Below the pieces are notes generated by a model. The model was not told the origin of the DNA. It searched no databases and saw only the letters and a program-made list of their open reading frames with translations. From contig CACYPU010000011.1 in assembly GCA_902776365.1 (NCBI GenBank), positions 1 through 56,620 of the forward strand: a stretch of DNA of 56,620 nt. Direction: 5' to 3'. This document shows, piece after piece, positions 16,621-27,100 of this stretch. The DNA is from an uncultured Bacteroidota bacterium (lineage in GTDB: Bacteria; Bacteroidota; Bacteroidia; Bacteroidales; P3). Both the position numbers and the translations under genes were made by a program. Numbering within the stretch: position 1 is the stretch's first letter; each line of letters starts with the position of its first letter.

Positions 16621-17101
16621 CATAGGGAGTGAATCCTTCGTCATCGGTGTTGTCGTTGGAGTAGCTGGGAGATTGGGAGGCAGAGTTGTCGAGTGTCTTG
16701 CGGTTGAGGATACGGTTGGGGAGTTCGAGCAGGAAATTGACGGCCATGATGACGATGCTGAGGAGGGCGGCGGCGCCGATTCCGTCGACACTGAATCCGG
16801 AGACAAGTTCGGAGGCCAGGAGGATAATGAGAACATTGATGGCGAAGAGGAGGAGGTTGAGGATGACGGGGTTGGAGGGTAGGGCGATGACGATGAGGAT
16901 GGGTCGGAGGGTGTTGTTGAGGATGGAGATGACGATGGCTGTGAGGATGACGGCACCAGAGGTCTCGACGGCGATGCCGATGCCGAAGTGGGGCAGGAGC
17001 CAGGCTCCCACCATGACAGCGATGGAGAGCACGACGAGTCGTGTGAGACAGCCGCCCCGGCTGGTGTAGAAATGGCCTCCGTGGTTGAGGGTGACTTTCA
17101 T
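16604..17101 (-). CDS. Phage-holin-family (YvlD-like) small membrane protein
   Basis: A 165-residue protein with four hydrophobic segments (VLSIAVMVGAWLLPHFGI, GAVILTAIVISILNN, LNLLLFAINVLIILLASELV, GAALLSIVIMAVNFLLEL). It has the TLRPILIVIALP turn typical of the YvlD / mycobacterial-type four-span holin superfamily IV. These are chromosomal membrane proteins of unknown function rather than phage holins. The first 18 residues (MKVTLNHGGHFYTSRGGC) are not part of the fold. The ATG at 17101 overlaps the upstream stop as ATGA, which supports it. The hydrophilic tail (ASQSPSYSNDNTDDEGF) ends in the repeat array. Confidence 0.85.
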   Translation of the reverse strand: MKVTLNHGGHFYTSRGGCLTRLVVLSIAVMVGAWLLPHFGIGIAVETSGAVILTAIVISILNNTLRPILIVIALPSNPVILNLLLFAINVLIILLASELVSGFSVDGIGAAALLSIVIMAVNFLLELPNRILNRKTLDNSASQSPSYSNDNTDDEGFTPYEEIEN

Positions 17102-17715
17102 ATTTCGATTTCTCCTTTTCCTTGTCGGATGATTTCGATGCCGTCGGAGCAGTCGACGACGGTGGAGGGTGCAGGATCGGCGATGCCACCGTCGACGACG
17201 AGGTCGACGCGTGAGCCGAAACGGTCGTGGATGAGGTCGGGATCGGTGTAGTTCTCGGGTTCGTCTTCTTCACCGAGGGGACGTACGGAGGTGCAGATGA
17301 GCGGCAAGCCCACCTCAGAGATGATGGACAAGGTAATGTCGTTGTCAGGCACGCGGATGCCGATGGTCTTGTTTGCGTTTTGGTAGTTGCGGGGGAGGTT
17401 TCCGCTGGCCTCGAGGATGAAGGTGTAGGGACCGGGGAGGCAATCCTTGAGGAGGGCGAAGGTGTCTTTGTCCATGGCGCGGACATATTCCGAGGCCTGG
17501 CTGATGCTGTCGCAGAGCATTGAGTATTTGGCCTGCTTGAGGTTGAAGCCTTTAAGCTGAGCGATGACCTCGGCAGCCTTCTTGTGCTCCATGCTGCAGG
17601 CGAAACAATAGAGGGTGTCGGTGGGCAGAATGACGATGCCGCCGTTGCGCAAGATGTCGGCTACTCGTCTCACATCGCGCACGTTAGGATTTCCGTTGTA
17701 GAGTTTCAGTATCAT
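17098..17715 (-). CDS. Threonylcarbamoyl-AMP synthase (Sua5/YciO/YrdC family)
   Basis: Forms threonylcarbamoyl-AMP from Thr, bicarbonate and ATP for t6A37 modification of ANN-decoding tRNAs. With the start at 17715 the protein has 205 residues: GGIVILPTDTLYCFACSM (ATP/Thr pocket) near residue 23, KYSMLCDSISQASEYV, LLKDCLPGPYTFILEAS near residue 95, and TIGIRVPDN. The C terminus has STVVDCSDG. An in-frame ATG 33 bases upstream is rejected because the promoter's -7 element overlaps that position. The sequence is nearer the YciO branch in places, so whether it is the essential tRNA enzyme or a paralogue is not certain. It is first in the minus-strand group, coupled by ATGA to the next gene. Confidence 0.88.
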   Translation of the reverse strand: MILKLYNGNPNVRDVRRVADILRNGGIVILPTDTLYCFACSMEHKKAAEVIAQLKGFNLKQAKYSMLCDSISQASEYVRAMDKDTFALLKDCLPGPYTFILEASGNLPRNYQNANKTIGIRVPDNDITLSIISEVGLPLICTSVRPLGEEDEPENYTDPDLIHDRFGSRVDLVVDGGIADPAPSTVVDCSDGIEIIRQGKGEIEI

Positions 17716-17737
17716 AATCTCGACAAAAAAGAAAATG

Positions 17738-17745
17738 CAAAAGTA
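17738..17745 (-). promoter_or_regulatory. Minus-strand promoter -7 element for the tsaC-type gene
   Basis: On the minus strand this is TACTTTTG, a perfect -7 box, 22 bases upstream of the start codon at 17715. The -33 element is not a clear match. Its position excludes the longer reading of the gene that would start at 17748. Confidence 0.7.
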
Positions 17746-17808
17746 CAAAAAAAATTGAAAAAGATGTTACCTTTAAAATATTTTTTTTATTTGTTCGTTA
17801 ATAAAAAT

Positions 17809-19077
17809 ATGAGAAAAACGCTAATCAAAATTGTGGCGCTGATCGTTTTTGCGGTCGGCGGATGGTGGTCGGCGGCCAGCGGCCAGAATGCGCGGTTTGA
17901 CGACTGGTTCACCGGCGGGACGCTGCGGGTGGATTGTCTGAGGGAGGGGTCGGCGATGGGCGACACTGTCTGGGTGGAGAATTGGGTATACCGTCCAGGA
18001 GGATGGTTCGGTTCACGCACTCAGATGATTGACCCCTTCGATAACGGCGACTACCGAGTGGAGATGCGTGATGCTGCAACGGGTCGGGTGCTCTATTCGC
18101 GTGGCTATAGCAACCTCTTCCGCGAGTACAAGGACACGCCAGAAGGGAAGACGACGTCGAAACAATTCCAGGAGACACTGCTGCTGCCCAGACCCAAGGG
18201 CAAGGTGTTGATAGCCTTGCAGAAGCGTGACAAGGAGACCTTGAAGTTGTTTGACCAGACGGTTGCATCGTTCGACCCAGAGGTGGACGAGTTGGTGCCG
18301 TGTTTTATGATTACCACGGCAACTCCCGACGTGCCGGAGCCGGCTGTCGCCTACGAGATTCATGGCGATCCCAGTGTGAAACTCGACGTGGCTTTCGTGA
18401 TGCAGGGCTTCGACGACGACACACTGTACTATCAGAGCGTCTGTCGCCGCATGGCCGAAGGATTCTTCAAGAACGAGCCGTTCCGCAGCCATCGTAACGA
18501 TTTCAACCTCTACTTCATCCGGGGCAACGTGGGTGCGGAGTATAATACCTTCGGTTCCGACCGCTATTTGATGACGCTCAAGTTGTGGTCGCTGCATTGG
18601 TGGCTCTATGACACTCCCGCTGACCATATTATCATTGTGGTCAACAACAAGAAATATGGCGGTGGCGCTATCTATAACTTCTACTCTGTCACCTCGTTGG
18701 ACGAGATGGCTGAGTATGTTTTGCCGCACGAGCTGGGACATGGCATCGGCGGCTTGGCCGACGAATATGTTGACGAGGACCTCAGTTATGCCGATATCCA
18801 TCGCACCTCTTATGAGCCGTTGGAACCCAATATTACCAACCTTGTTGATTTCCAGAGCAAGTGGCAGTCGATGCTGCCTGAAGGCACACCGGTGCCTACG
18901 CCCGATATCGACGTGCCTCGAAAAGAGAATGGCCCTTTGGGTGTTTACGAGGGCGCTGGCTATTCGGCCAAAGGGGTGTATCGCCCGGTGATGCATTGTA
19001 TGATGAGAGATTATGCCCCCTTCTGTCCTGTCTGTCGGCAGCGATTGGAAGATATTTTTAAACTCTATACGCGATGA
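17809..19077 (+). CDS. Secreted M64-family (IgA peptidase-like) metallopeptidase
   Basis: A 422-residue exported zinc peptidase. The signal peptide is at residues 1-25 (MRKTLIKIVALIVFAVGG through ASGQ). An M64 N-terminal domain follows (about 30-160, beginning FDDWFTGGTLRVDC). The catalytic domain has VLPHELGHGIGGLADEYVDED near residue 305: HExxH plus the downstream metal-ligand region. It ends with a Cys-rich block (MHCMMRDYAPFCPVCRQRLE) typical of the family. M64 enzymes of Bacteroidota are secreted or surface proteins; the Clostridium relative cleaves IgA, but the substrate here is unknown. No lipobox or T9SS sorting domain is seen. The start is the only ATG giving a signal peptide. It is coupled to the next gene by ATGA. 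Confidence 0.92.
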   Translation: MRKTLIKIVALIVFAVGGWWSAASGQNARFDDWFTGGTLRVDCLREGSAMGDTVWVENWVYRPGGWFGSRTQMIDPFDNGDYRVEMRDAATGRVLYSRGYSNLFREYKDTPEGKTTSKQFQETLLLPRPKGKVLIALQKRDKETLKLFDQTVASFDPEVDELVPCFMITTATPDVPEPAVAYEIHGDPSVKLDVAFVMQGFDDDTLYYQSVCRRMAEGFFKNEPFRSHRNDFNLYFIRGNVGAEYNTFGSDRYLMTLKLWSLHWWLYDTPADHIIIVVNNKKYGGGAIYNFYSVTSLDEMAEYVLPHELGHGIGGLADEYVDEDLSYADIHRTSYEPLEPNITNLVDFQSKWQSMLPEGTPVPTPDIDVPRKENGPLGVYEGAGYSAKGVYRPVMHCMMRDYAPFCPVCRQRLEDIFKLYTR

Positions 19078-20384
19078 AACGGCTGATTTATATTGTTTTG
19101 TTGGCAATGCTGCCAGTGGCGTTTTGCTCGTGCGAGAGGGAGGGTTTTGTGCGTGATGACGGGGGCGTGATGCTCGAGTTCTCTGCTGACACCGTGGCCT
19201 TCGATACGGTGTTCACCACCGTGGGGACGGCGACGGAGCGGCTGACGGTGTACAACCGCAGCGACGAGAATCTGCTGCTGAGCAGTGTGACACTCGAGGG
19301 CGGCCGTGCCAGCCGCTTCCGGCTGAATGTCGACGGCGATACCTCGCTGGTGGCGCGTGACGTGGAGATAGAGGCGGGTGACAGTATCTTCATCTTCGTG
19401 CAAGCGAATATCAACCCCAACGACAACCAGCAGCCCTTCCTGGTGGAGGATGCCATTAGCTTTAGTAATGGCCAGCGCCTGCCGTTGACGGCCTGGGGAC
19501 GCAATGCGGTGTACCATCAGCCTACAGACACCTTATACTTCTCCAGTGGTTCCTATTTGGTGTGCAGCATTATCGACTGTGTCAATTGGGATCATGCGCG
19601 TCCGCATATCCTTATGGGTAACGCTGTGGTGCTCGATGGAAGCACACTTATTCTTCAAGCGGGTGAAGAACTCTATTTCGCCAACGAAGCCATCCTTATG
19701 TTCGACACCAATGCGCGTCTTGTCGCCAATGGCTCCGCGACGCAACCAGTCCTTTTCACTTCATTGCGGCACGATGGATGGTACAGCTTCCTGCCCGGCC
19801 AGTGGCAGTGTATACTTTTTACTGGCGGCAGCACGGGCAATATCATCAACCATGCTATTGTCGAAAACGGTACGGGCGGCCTGCGCAGCTACCCTAGGTC
19901 GCAACTGACGGTGACCAACAGCATCATCCGAAATATGAGCGACTGCGGCATCATCGGACAAGGTGCCACGATAACGGGACGCAACCTGCTGGTGTACGAC
20001 TGTCTGGCAGGCTTTACAGCTCTTGTGGGTGGCAGTTATGACTTCCGTCGCTGCACTTTTGCCAACTACTGGAGTTATAGTGGTCGTAAGATAGAAACTA
20101 TCGTGTTGAGTAACAATATGTACGTGGACGGAAGTGTGGTTGGGGGAAACTTGGAGAAGGCCGACTTCACGGACTGTATTATATGGGGCACCTATTATAG
20201 CGGCGAAGTGCTGCTGAGTGAGTTGGAGGGGTATTCGTTCAACCGTCGTTTCCTGCATAGTATTGTGAAGGGTGGCGAATGGGACGAGGACCCGCTGTTC
20301 ACCGCCCCGAGGGAGGATGACTACACGCTGCAGGAAGGCTCGCCGGCCATTGGTATCGGCTATCAGTTCTCGTCGGAAAAATAA
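19074..20384 (+). CDS. Surface or periplasmic lipoprotein, beta-helix-like
   Basis: A 436-residue lipoprotein: hydrophobic leader, then VAFCSCEREG, with Cys at 18 or 20 as the lipidation site. Residues 35-150 look like an immunoglobulin-type beta domain (FDTVFTTVGTATERLTVYN). From about 160 the sequence resembles a right-handed parallel beta-helix, with repeated short strands and turns (VVLDGSTLILQAGEELYF, LTVTNSIIRNMSDCGIIGQG). I recognise no enzyme motif. The ATGA overlap with the M64 peptidase gene suggests a joint role at the cell surface, for example as partner or anchor. That is inference. No T9SS sorting domain is present. Confidence 0.82.
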   Translation: MKRLIYIVLLAMLPVAFCSCEREGFVRDDGGVMLEFSADTVAFDTVFTTVGTATERLTVYNRSDENLLLSSVTLEGGRASRFRLNVDGDTSLVARDVEIEAGDSIFIFVQANINPNDNQQPFLVEDAISFSNGQRLPLTAWGRNAVYHQPTDTLYFSSGSYLVCSIIDCVNWDHARPHILMGNAVVLDGSTLILQAGEELYFANEAILMFDTNARLVANGSATQPVLFTSLRHDGWYSFLPGQWQCILFTGGSTGNIINHAIVENGTGGLRSYPRSQLTVTNSIIRNMSDCGIIGQGATITGRNLLVYDCLAGFTALVGGSYDFRRCTFANYWSYSGRKIETIVLSNNMYVDGSVVGGNLEKADFTDCIIWGTYYSGEVLLSELEGYSFNRRFLHSIVKGGEWDEDPLFTAPREDDYTLQEGSPAIGIGYQFSSEK

Positions 20385-20402
20385 GAAAAAACAATCGAAA
20401 AA

Positions 20403-21002
20403 ATGTACGAATATTTTGAAGGAAAACTGGCATCATTGGAACCTACGCAGGCAGTTGTAGACTGTGGTGGCGTAGGCTATCTGCTGGAGATTACACTGAA
20501 TACATACGAGGCATTGCGGAAAGGCGATGCTGCTCGAGTGAAGCTCTATGCCCACTTTGCGGTGCGCGAGGATGCGCAGCAGCTATATGGCTTCTATGAC
20601 ATGGCCGAGCGCGAGATGTTTCGTCTGCTGGTGGCAGTGAATGGTGTGGGCAACCAGACGGCCAGGGTGATGCTGTCGTCGCTGACAGTGGACGAGTTGC
20701 GGACTGCTATTCAGACACAGGATGTCAAGAAGGTGCAGCGAGTGAAAGGTATCGGTGCAAAGACGGCACAGCGGATTGTATTGGAACTCGCCGATAAGAT
20801 GGGAGTGATGAGTTCGGGGTTCGGAGTTCGGAGTTCGGCGACGAATACGCAGGCACGCGACGAGGCCATGACGGCGCTGACGATGCTGGGGTTCCCGAAG
20901 GCTGCGGTGGAGAAGCTGCTCACGGCGTCGGACTGGCGACATGAAGACGGTAGCGAGATGACAGTGGAAGAAATTGTGAAGGAAGGATTGAGGCGCCTAT
21001 GA
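20403..21002 (+). CDS. ruvA: Holliday junction helicase subunit RuvA
   Basis: RuvA binds Holliday junctions and loads the RuvB motor for branch migration. At 199 residues it has normal size. The OB-fold domain is at 1-63 (MYEYFEGKLASLEPTQAVV). The two helix-hairpin-helix motifs follow (LLVAVNGVGNQTARVMLS and RVKGIGAKTAQRIVLELADK). The C-terminal RuvB-binding three-helix domain begins near residue 152 (RDEAMTALTMLGFPKAAVEKLL). The flexible linker at residues 137-146 is made of a perfect four-unit heptamer repeat, so repeat DNA has become part of a conserved protein at its most tolerant site. sprA follows, and I recall this order in other Bacteroidota. Confidence 0.97.
   Translation: MYEYFEGKLASLEPTQAVVDCGGVGYLLEITLNTYEALRKGDAARVKLYAHFAVREDAQQLYGFYDMAEREMFRLLVAVNGVGNQTARVMLSSLTVDELRTAIQTQDVKKVQRVKGIGAKTAQRIVLELADKMGVMSSGFGVRSSATNTQARDEAMTALTMLGFPKAAVEKLLTASDWRHEDGSEMTVEEIVKEGLRRL
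20811..20838. repeat. Heptamer array inside ruvA
   Basis: Four 7-base units AGTTCGG, GGTTCGG, AGTTCGG, AGTTCGG in frame, encoding SSGFGVRSSA in the RuvA linker. Only one base deviates. Confidence 0.92.
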
Positions 21003-21064
21003 GAGACTGTATGAATGGGAAAAATCGTTAATCTGTTAGTTTTTTAGAAAAATTAATATATTTA

Positions 21065-21110
21065 GCGGTTCCAGGACGCAATATTTGTTCTGGAACTGCG
21101 TTTTTATATT
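21065..21110 (+). terminator. Hairpin with T-tract between ruvA and sprA
   Basis: GCGGTTCCAG (21065-21074) pairs with CTGGAACTGC (21090-21099) with one wobble, followed by GTTTTTATATTTT. It ends only about 14 bases before the sprA start. It therefore terminates the ruvA transcript or attenuates read-through into sprA. No consensus promoter fits between the hairpin and sprA, so attenuation is plausible. Confidence 0.75.
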
Positions 21111-21123
21111 TTAAAAGCAAGGT

Positions 21124-24100
21124 TTGAAGTACGCAGCGCGATATATAATACTGCTTCTGGCGATGGTCTGTCTGCATGCTACGGCATGGGGACAGACTGA
21201 TTCACTGGACTATACCCCGATGGGCGGCGGATATACCCCGTCATCGATAACGACGACGGTGGAGTATGATGCCGAAACGGGTTCTTACGTGAAGGTGACG
21301 AAATTGGGTGACATGGTGCTGGGAAGAGAGTATATGACTTTCGACGAGTATCAAGACTGGAAGATGGGCGACCTGATGCAGCAGTATTGGAACGAGAAGA
21401 AAGAGGGTACGGTGCTGGATAATACGGAAGGGGGCTTGCTGAGCAAGATACCCGGCTTCAGCCAGATTATGGAGAAGTTGGATTTGCTCAATGGGAAGCC
21501 TCTCATCGAAATCACCCCCAGCGGCAGTGCGGAGTTGACATTCCAGGTTGTGAACAACTACCGTGACGACCCACAGCGAGATGCCAGTGAACGCAGCGTG
21601 ACAACTTTTGACTTCGACGAAAACTTGCAGATTAACCTGAATGCAAAAATTGGCGATCTTATCAGTTTCGACATCAACCAGAATACCCATGCTACTTTTG
21701 ATTTTGAGAACCAGTTGAAGTTGAAGTATGAAGGCAAGGAGGATGATATCCTGCAACTCTTCGAGGCGGCAGATATCTCGTTTCCGCTGCAGACCACCCT
21801 CATCAAAGGTAGTCAGCAGTTGTTTGGTTTTCATACGAAGCTGAAGTTTGGCAAGTTGACCGTCGACGCTGTGCTGAGTGAAAAGGAGACAAGTACAGAG
21901 AATTTGCAGGTGAAAGGAGGGGCGAGCAGTCATGAGTTTGAAATCAGGGCTGACGAATATGAGGACAACCGCCATTATTTCATATCGCAGTATTTCTACG
22001 ACAACTACAACCGCGCCATGAGCACGTTGCCCGTGGTGAATTCGAATATTAAGATAATACGTATCGAGGTCTGGCGTACCAATGTGGGCGCTGCGGTGAC
22101 GCAGAACCGAAACATTGTGGCCCTGACTGACTTGGGAGAAGGTGTTCCGTCGAACGTGCGAGTGCATGGAAGTGGCCCGCAATTGCCTGGCAACAACGCC
22201 AACGACTTACTGCAGTTGGTGAACCCCGCCAGTATACGCAGTGTGAATTCGGTGACGAGCTATATGCAAGGGGTTGGTTTAACTGCAGGGACTGACTATG
22301 AGAAGGTGGAGAGTGCGCGACTGCTGAACAGCAATGAGTATACCTTCAACCGCGAATTGGGATTTATCTCGCTCAACCAACCGTTGGCCAATGACCAGGT
22401 GTTGGCAGTGGCCTTCCAGTATCAGGTGGTGGGAGACACTACGGTGTATCAGGTGGGTGAGTTGACAACAGATGGTGTGAACGACCCGAACACCCTTATT
22501 GTAAAACTTTTGAAAGGCACGACCGTGGACACACATCATCCGCTGTGGAAGTTGATGATGAAGAATGTCTATTTCCTGAAGAGTAGCCAGTTGAGTCGTG
22601 AGGGTTTTCGTCTGAATGTGCTGTATGAGAGTGCAGAAGGTGGTGTAGGAGTAGGCTTCTTCACAGAAGGCCCCCGACAGGGAGTTCCGCTGATTGAACT
22701 CTTTGGCATGGACCGTATGGATGCCAGTCAGAGTTATTACTATGCCGACGGTGTATTCGACTGGTTCGACTCGGCAGCCTATAAGGGCGGTCTCATTCAA
22801 GCCTCTACAGGTAGGATATTCTTCCCCTATGTGGAACCTTTCGGCAAAGATTTGAGAACAATACTGGGCGACGACGAGATGGCAAACCGCTACTGCTTCG
22901 ACTCGCTTTACACCATGACGCAGGCTTTGGCGCAGCAATATGCTGATCGCAACAGATTCTATCTGGAAGGCTATTATACCAGTACCGTGAGTGGTGAGAT
23001 TAGTCTGGGCTACAGTGTGACGCAGGGTAGCGTGACGGTGACGGCAGGAGGAATGCCATTGATAGAGAATGTGGACTATACCGTGGACTATACCATGGGA
23101 ACGGTGCGCATTATCAATGAAAGTATCCTCTCGTCGGGCACTCCTATCAGTGTAAGTTCGGAGAACAACTCATTCAGCATGACCACCAAGCGCATGCTTG
23201 GATTGCATTTGAACTATGAGATTGAACCCGACTTTAACATCGGCGCCACGGTGATGAACCTGCATGAGAAACCGCTGACACAGAAAAACAACTTTGGTGA
23301 CGAGCCGACGAGCAATACCATCTGGGGTGTGGACCTGAACTGGAGAGGTGAGGTGCCGTTGGTGACGAAGTTGATTGACATGTTGCCCGGTATCGACACT
23401 AAAGCGCCCAGCAACTTGACGCTGACTGCTGAGTTTGCCCATTTCATTCCCGGTATGTCGCAGACTGGTATGTCGGAAGGTAGCGTGAGTTATGTGGATG
23501 ACTTTGAGGGTGCGGAGAGCAGTATCAATCTTACGACGGTGAACTCGTGGTTCCTGGCGAGTACACCACAGGACTGGCAGCGGCCGATGGCGATGTTCCC
23601 CGAGACTGCTCCTGGAAGTGGACTGGCCTATGGATTCAATAGGGCCAAACTCGCATGGTATCGTATCAGCAATGATTTCTACAATAGTGGCACTCGTCCG
23701 TCGAACATCACTGCCGATGACCTATCACAACCCTATGCGAGAAGAATCTACGAACAGGAGGTGTTCCCCAACAAAGACCGTGTGGCAGGCCAGCCGACCT
23801 ATGTCTATGAGTTGAATCTCGCCTATTATCCTGAGGAGAAAGGCCCTTACAACTATGATGTCGCTCCCACAGCATTCAGTGCGGGTATCACCGACAGCGG
23901 CACGCTGGTTGATCCGAAGAGCCGCTGGGGCGGTATTATGAGGAAACTAGACTACACCGACTTTGAGACGCAAAACATTGAGACGATAGAGTTCTGGCTA
24001 ATGGATCCTTTCATAGAGAATCCCAACCATACGGGTGGTAAATTGTATATCAATTTGGGCGACGTTAGCGAGGATATTCTACGTGATGGACGGAAGGCTT

Positions 24101-27100
24101 TTGAGAATGGACTACCCACGAGTGCCCTGGTGGTCAATGTGGACACCACCATTTGGGGTCGGGTGCCCACCACGCAGCCTATCGTCAATGCTTTCGATAA
24201 TGATGCCCAGTCGAGGATGTACCAGGATATAGGCTATGACGGACTGGGAAGCACACATGGTCTGACTGACGAGCAGGCATTCTTCTCTGATTATCTGGAG
24301 GCTATCGCCCAGCGTTATGGGACGGCTTCGCTGGCTTACCAACGGGCGGCGGAAGACCCGTCGGGCGATGATTTCCGTTATTTTCGCAGTTCGTACTATG
24401 ATGCGAACGATGTGAAGATTACTGCCCGCTACAAACTATACAACAACCCCGAGGGCAACTCTCCAGTGGATGAGGACACTGACGAGGAATACATGACGAG
24501 CGCTAGCGCCTATCCGAATGTTGAGGACATCAACAAAGACAATACCTTAAGCGAAGCGGAGAATTACTACCAGTATGAGATAGACCTGCGACCCGACCGT
24601 ATGGTGATCGGTGAGAATCACATTGTTGACATACAAGAGGCTCGGAATGTCCAGTTGGCCAACGGTGAGACAACCACCTGCAGATGGTACCAGTTCCGCA
24701 TCCCCATTCGTGAGCCGGACCAGAAGGTAGGCAACATCAACGGCTTCCAGTCTATCAGGTTTATGAGAATGTTCCTCAACGATTTTGAAGAACCCGTGAT
24801 TCTTCGTTTTGCTACGCTGGACCTGCTCTATTCTACATGGAGAAAATACAGTGAAGACTTGATGCAACCGGGAGACTATGTGACAGGAACGACCGAGGAA
24901 ACGAGTTTCAACATCTCTACGGTGAATATTGAGGAAAATGGTAGCCGCCAGCCAGTGCCGTATGTCTTGCCTCCGGGAATTGAGCGTGAGGAGTGGTATT
25001 CTAGTGGCAATAGCTATACCCAACTCAATGAACAGTCTATGTCTTTGGATGTGGACCAGTTGTCCAGTGGCGATGCCAGGGCTATCTATCGCTCTACAAG
25101 TTATGATCTTCGTCAGTATGGCCACATGAAGATGTTTGTGCATGCTGAGAAGAAGTATGCCACCGACCAGATGAACGATGATGACTTGGTGCTCTTCGTA
25201 CGACTGGGAACGGACTATACGAGCAACTACTATGAGTACGAAATTCCCTTAAAATTCACCCCGTGGAACACGCCGAGCGATGATGCCTATGCTATTTGGC
25301 CACGTGAAAACAATGTGGACATCGATTTGCAGCGCATGACGGAGATTAAAACCAATCGTAACAGGCGAATCCGACAGGGCGAAAGTGGCTACTCTCCCAC
25401 GTTGCTCTATAGCGAAATGGTTGAAGGAAAGAAGTATACTGTGTTGGGAACTCCGAATCTCGGCAAGGTAAAGGTCATTATGGTGGGCGTTCGCAATCCC
25501 AAGAAAGAGAGCTTGACCGATGGAAACAATATGCTACCCAAGTCGGCGATAGTGTGGATCAATGAGCTGCGATTGAGCGATTATATGAACAAGGGCGGCT
25601 GGGCAGCCATGGCTTTAGCAAGGACGAATCTTGCCGACGTGGGTAACCTGTCGCTCTACGGTAGTTATACCACGGCGAATTTCGGCAACCTTGAAGACCC
25701 GCTCATCAAGGAAGAGTTGATGAATACCTTCACTTTTCAAACCACTTTCGACATGGAACTGGCTAAGTTCCTTCCCGAGGAATGGGGATTGCATATACCG
25801 TTCTATCTCGACTACAACCGAGAAATAGGCAGTCCGGAATATAATCCTTACAACCCCGATGTGTTGTTGAGCGAAGACCTTTCCACTTTCACCACCGGCG
25901 AAGAACGAGACAGTGTGCGGCACATGACGCAGCGACGTAAGTCAACGACCAACATCACACTGGCCAATGTGCGAAAAGACAGGGTAGGGAAGGAGTCTCT
26001 AAAACCTCATTTTTACGACATCGAAAACTTCTCTTTCTCTTATGCCTACAGTGGAGAACGTTCGAGCGACGAGGAGACTGAACACTACAGCAAGGACCAG
26101 CACCGAGGTGGTTTTACATACAGCTACAGTCTTCAGCCCCAGCCGGTGAAACCTTTCGAGAAGGTGAAACTCTTCAAGGGTAAGACGTGGAAGATTTTGA
26201 AGGAATTCAATTTCTATTACCTGCCTAAGAGTTTGAGTTTTTCGACAGAGATTTACCGTGATTTCGAGGAAACAATGCTTCGAAACAAGAGTGCTGCGCT
26301 TGTCATTATCAAACCCACCTATTTCAAACAGTTCACGTGGCAACGAAATTATGGCTTGCAGTATGACTTGATGCGGTCGTTCCGTATCCAGTATTCTGCC
26401 AATGCCAACGCCCGTATTGAAGAGCCCATAGGGCGTATCGAGAGTTCGTCGGCCAGCGATTCCATCTGGCGCTCGATAGCGCGGGGAGGTACCATGCAGA
26501 ATTTCCAGCAGAGCATTACCGCCAATTACGATTTGCCTATCGGCAAGCTGCCGTATATGGATTTCTTGAAGGTGCCATTGAGCTACCGAACGAACTTCAC
26601 CTACCAAGGTACCACCCAGGCGCTCCAGTCGTTAGGATCGGTGTTGCAAGGGTCTTCGACATTCCAAATGTCGGCCACGGCTAATTTGCAGAATCTATAC
26701 AACAAGATTCCGCTGTTGAAGGATGCCAATGCTCCATCAAGTTCCAACAAGAATCAGTCACAAAATAGAAATAAGAACAAGCAGAAGTTGTCGCCTCAGG
26801 ATTCGTTGGCCATGGCCGACAGTTTGCGACATGCGGAATTAATGGAGACATTGAAGCAGATAGGCTATTTTGGCTTACGATTGGTGACGGGCGTGAAAGA
26901 CTTTAGCTTGCAATACAATGTCACCAGCGGATCTCGTATTCCTGGCTATATGGGAGAACCTCGCTTCCTCGGGTTAGACCCAAGTCATGCATGGACTCCA
27001 GGTGTGGGCTATATCCTGGGTTACGACATGGATGTGGCAGAAGATTTGTTGCGTCGCGACTTACTTTCGAGTGACTCGTTGTTCAATCAGCCACATGAAC

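Noticed and set aside
16604-17101. Holin-like protein as evidence of a prophage
   Set aside because: YvlD-type four-span proteins are ordinary chromosomal genes, and no other phage gene is nearby.
17716-17748. Longer N terminus (MYFCIFFFVEI) for the tsaC-type protein
   Set aside because: The -7 promoter element lies at 17738-17745, so these codons would not be transcribed, and the extension does not resemble the family start.
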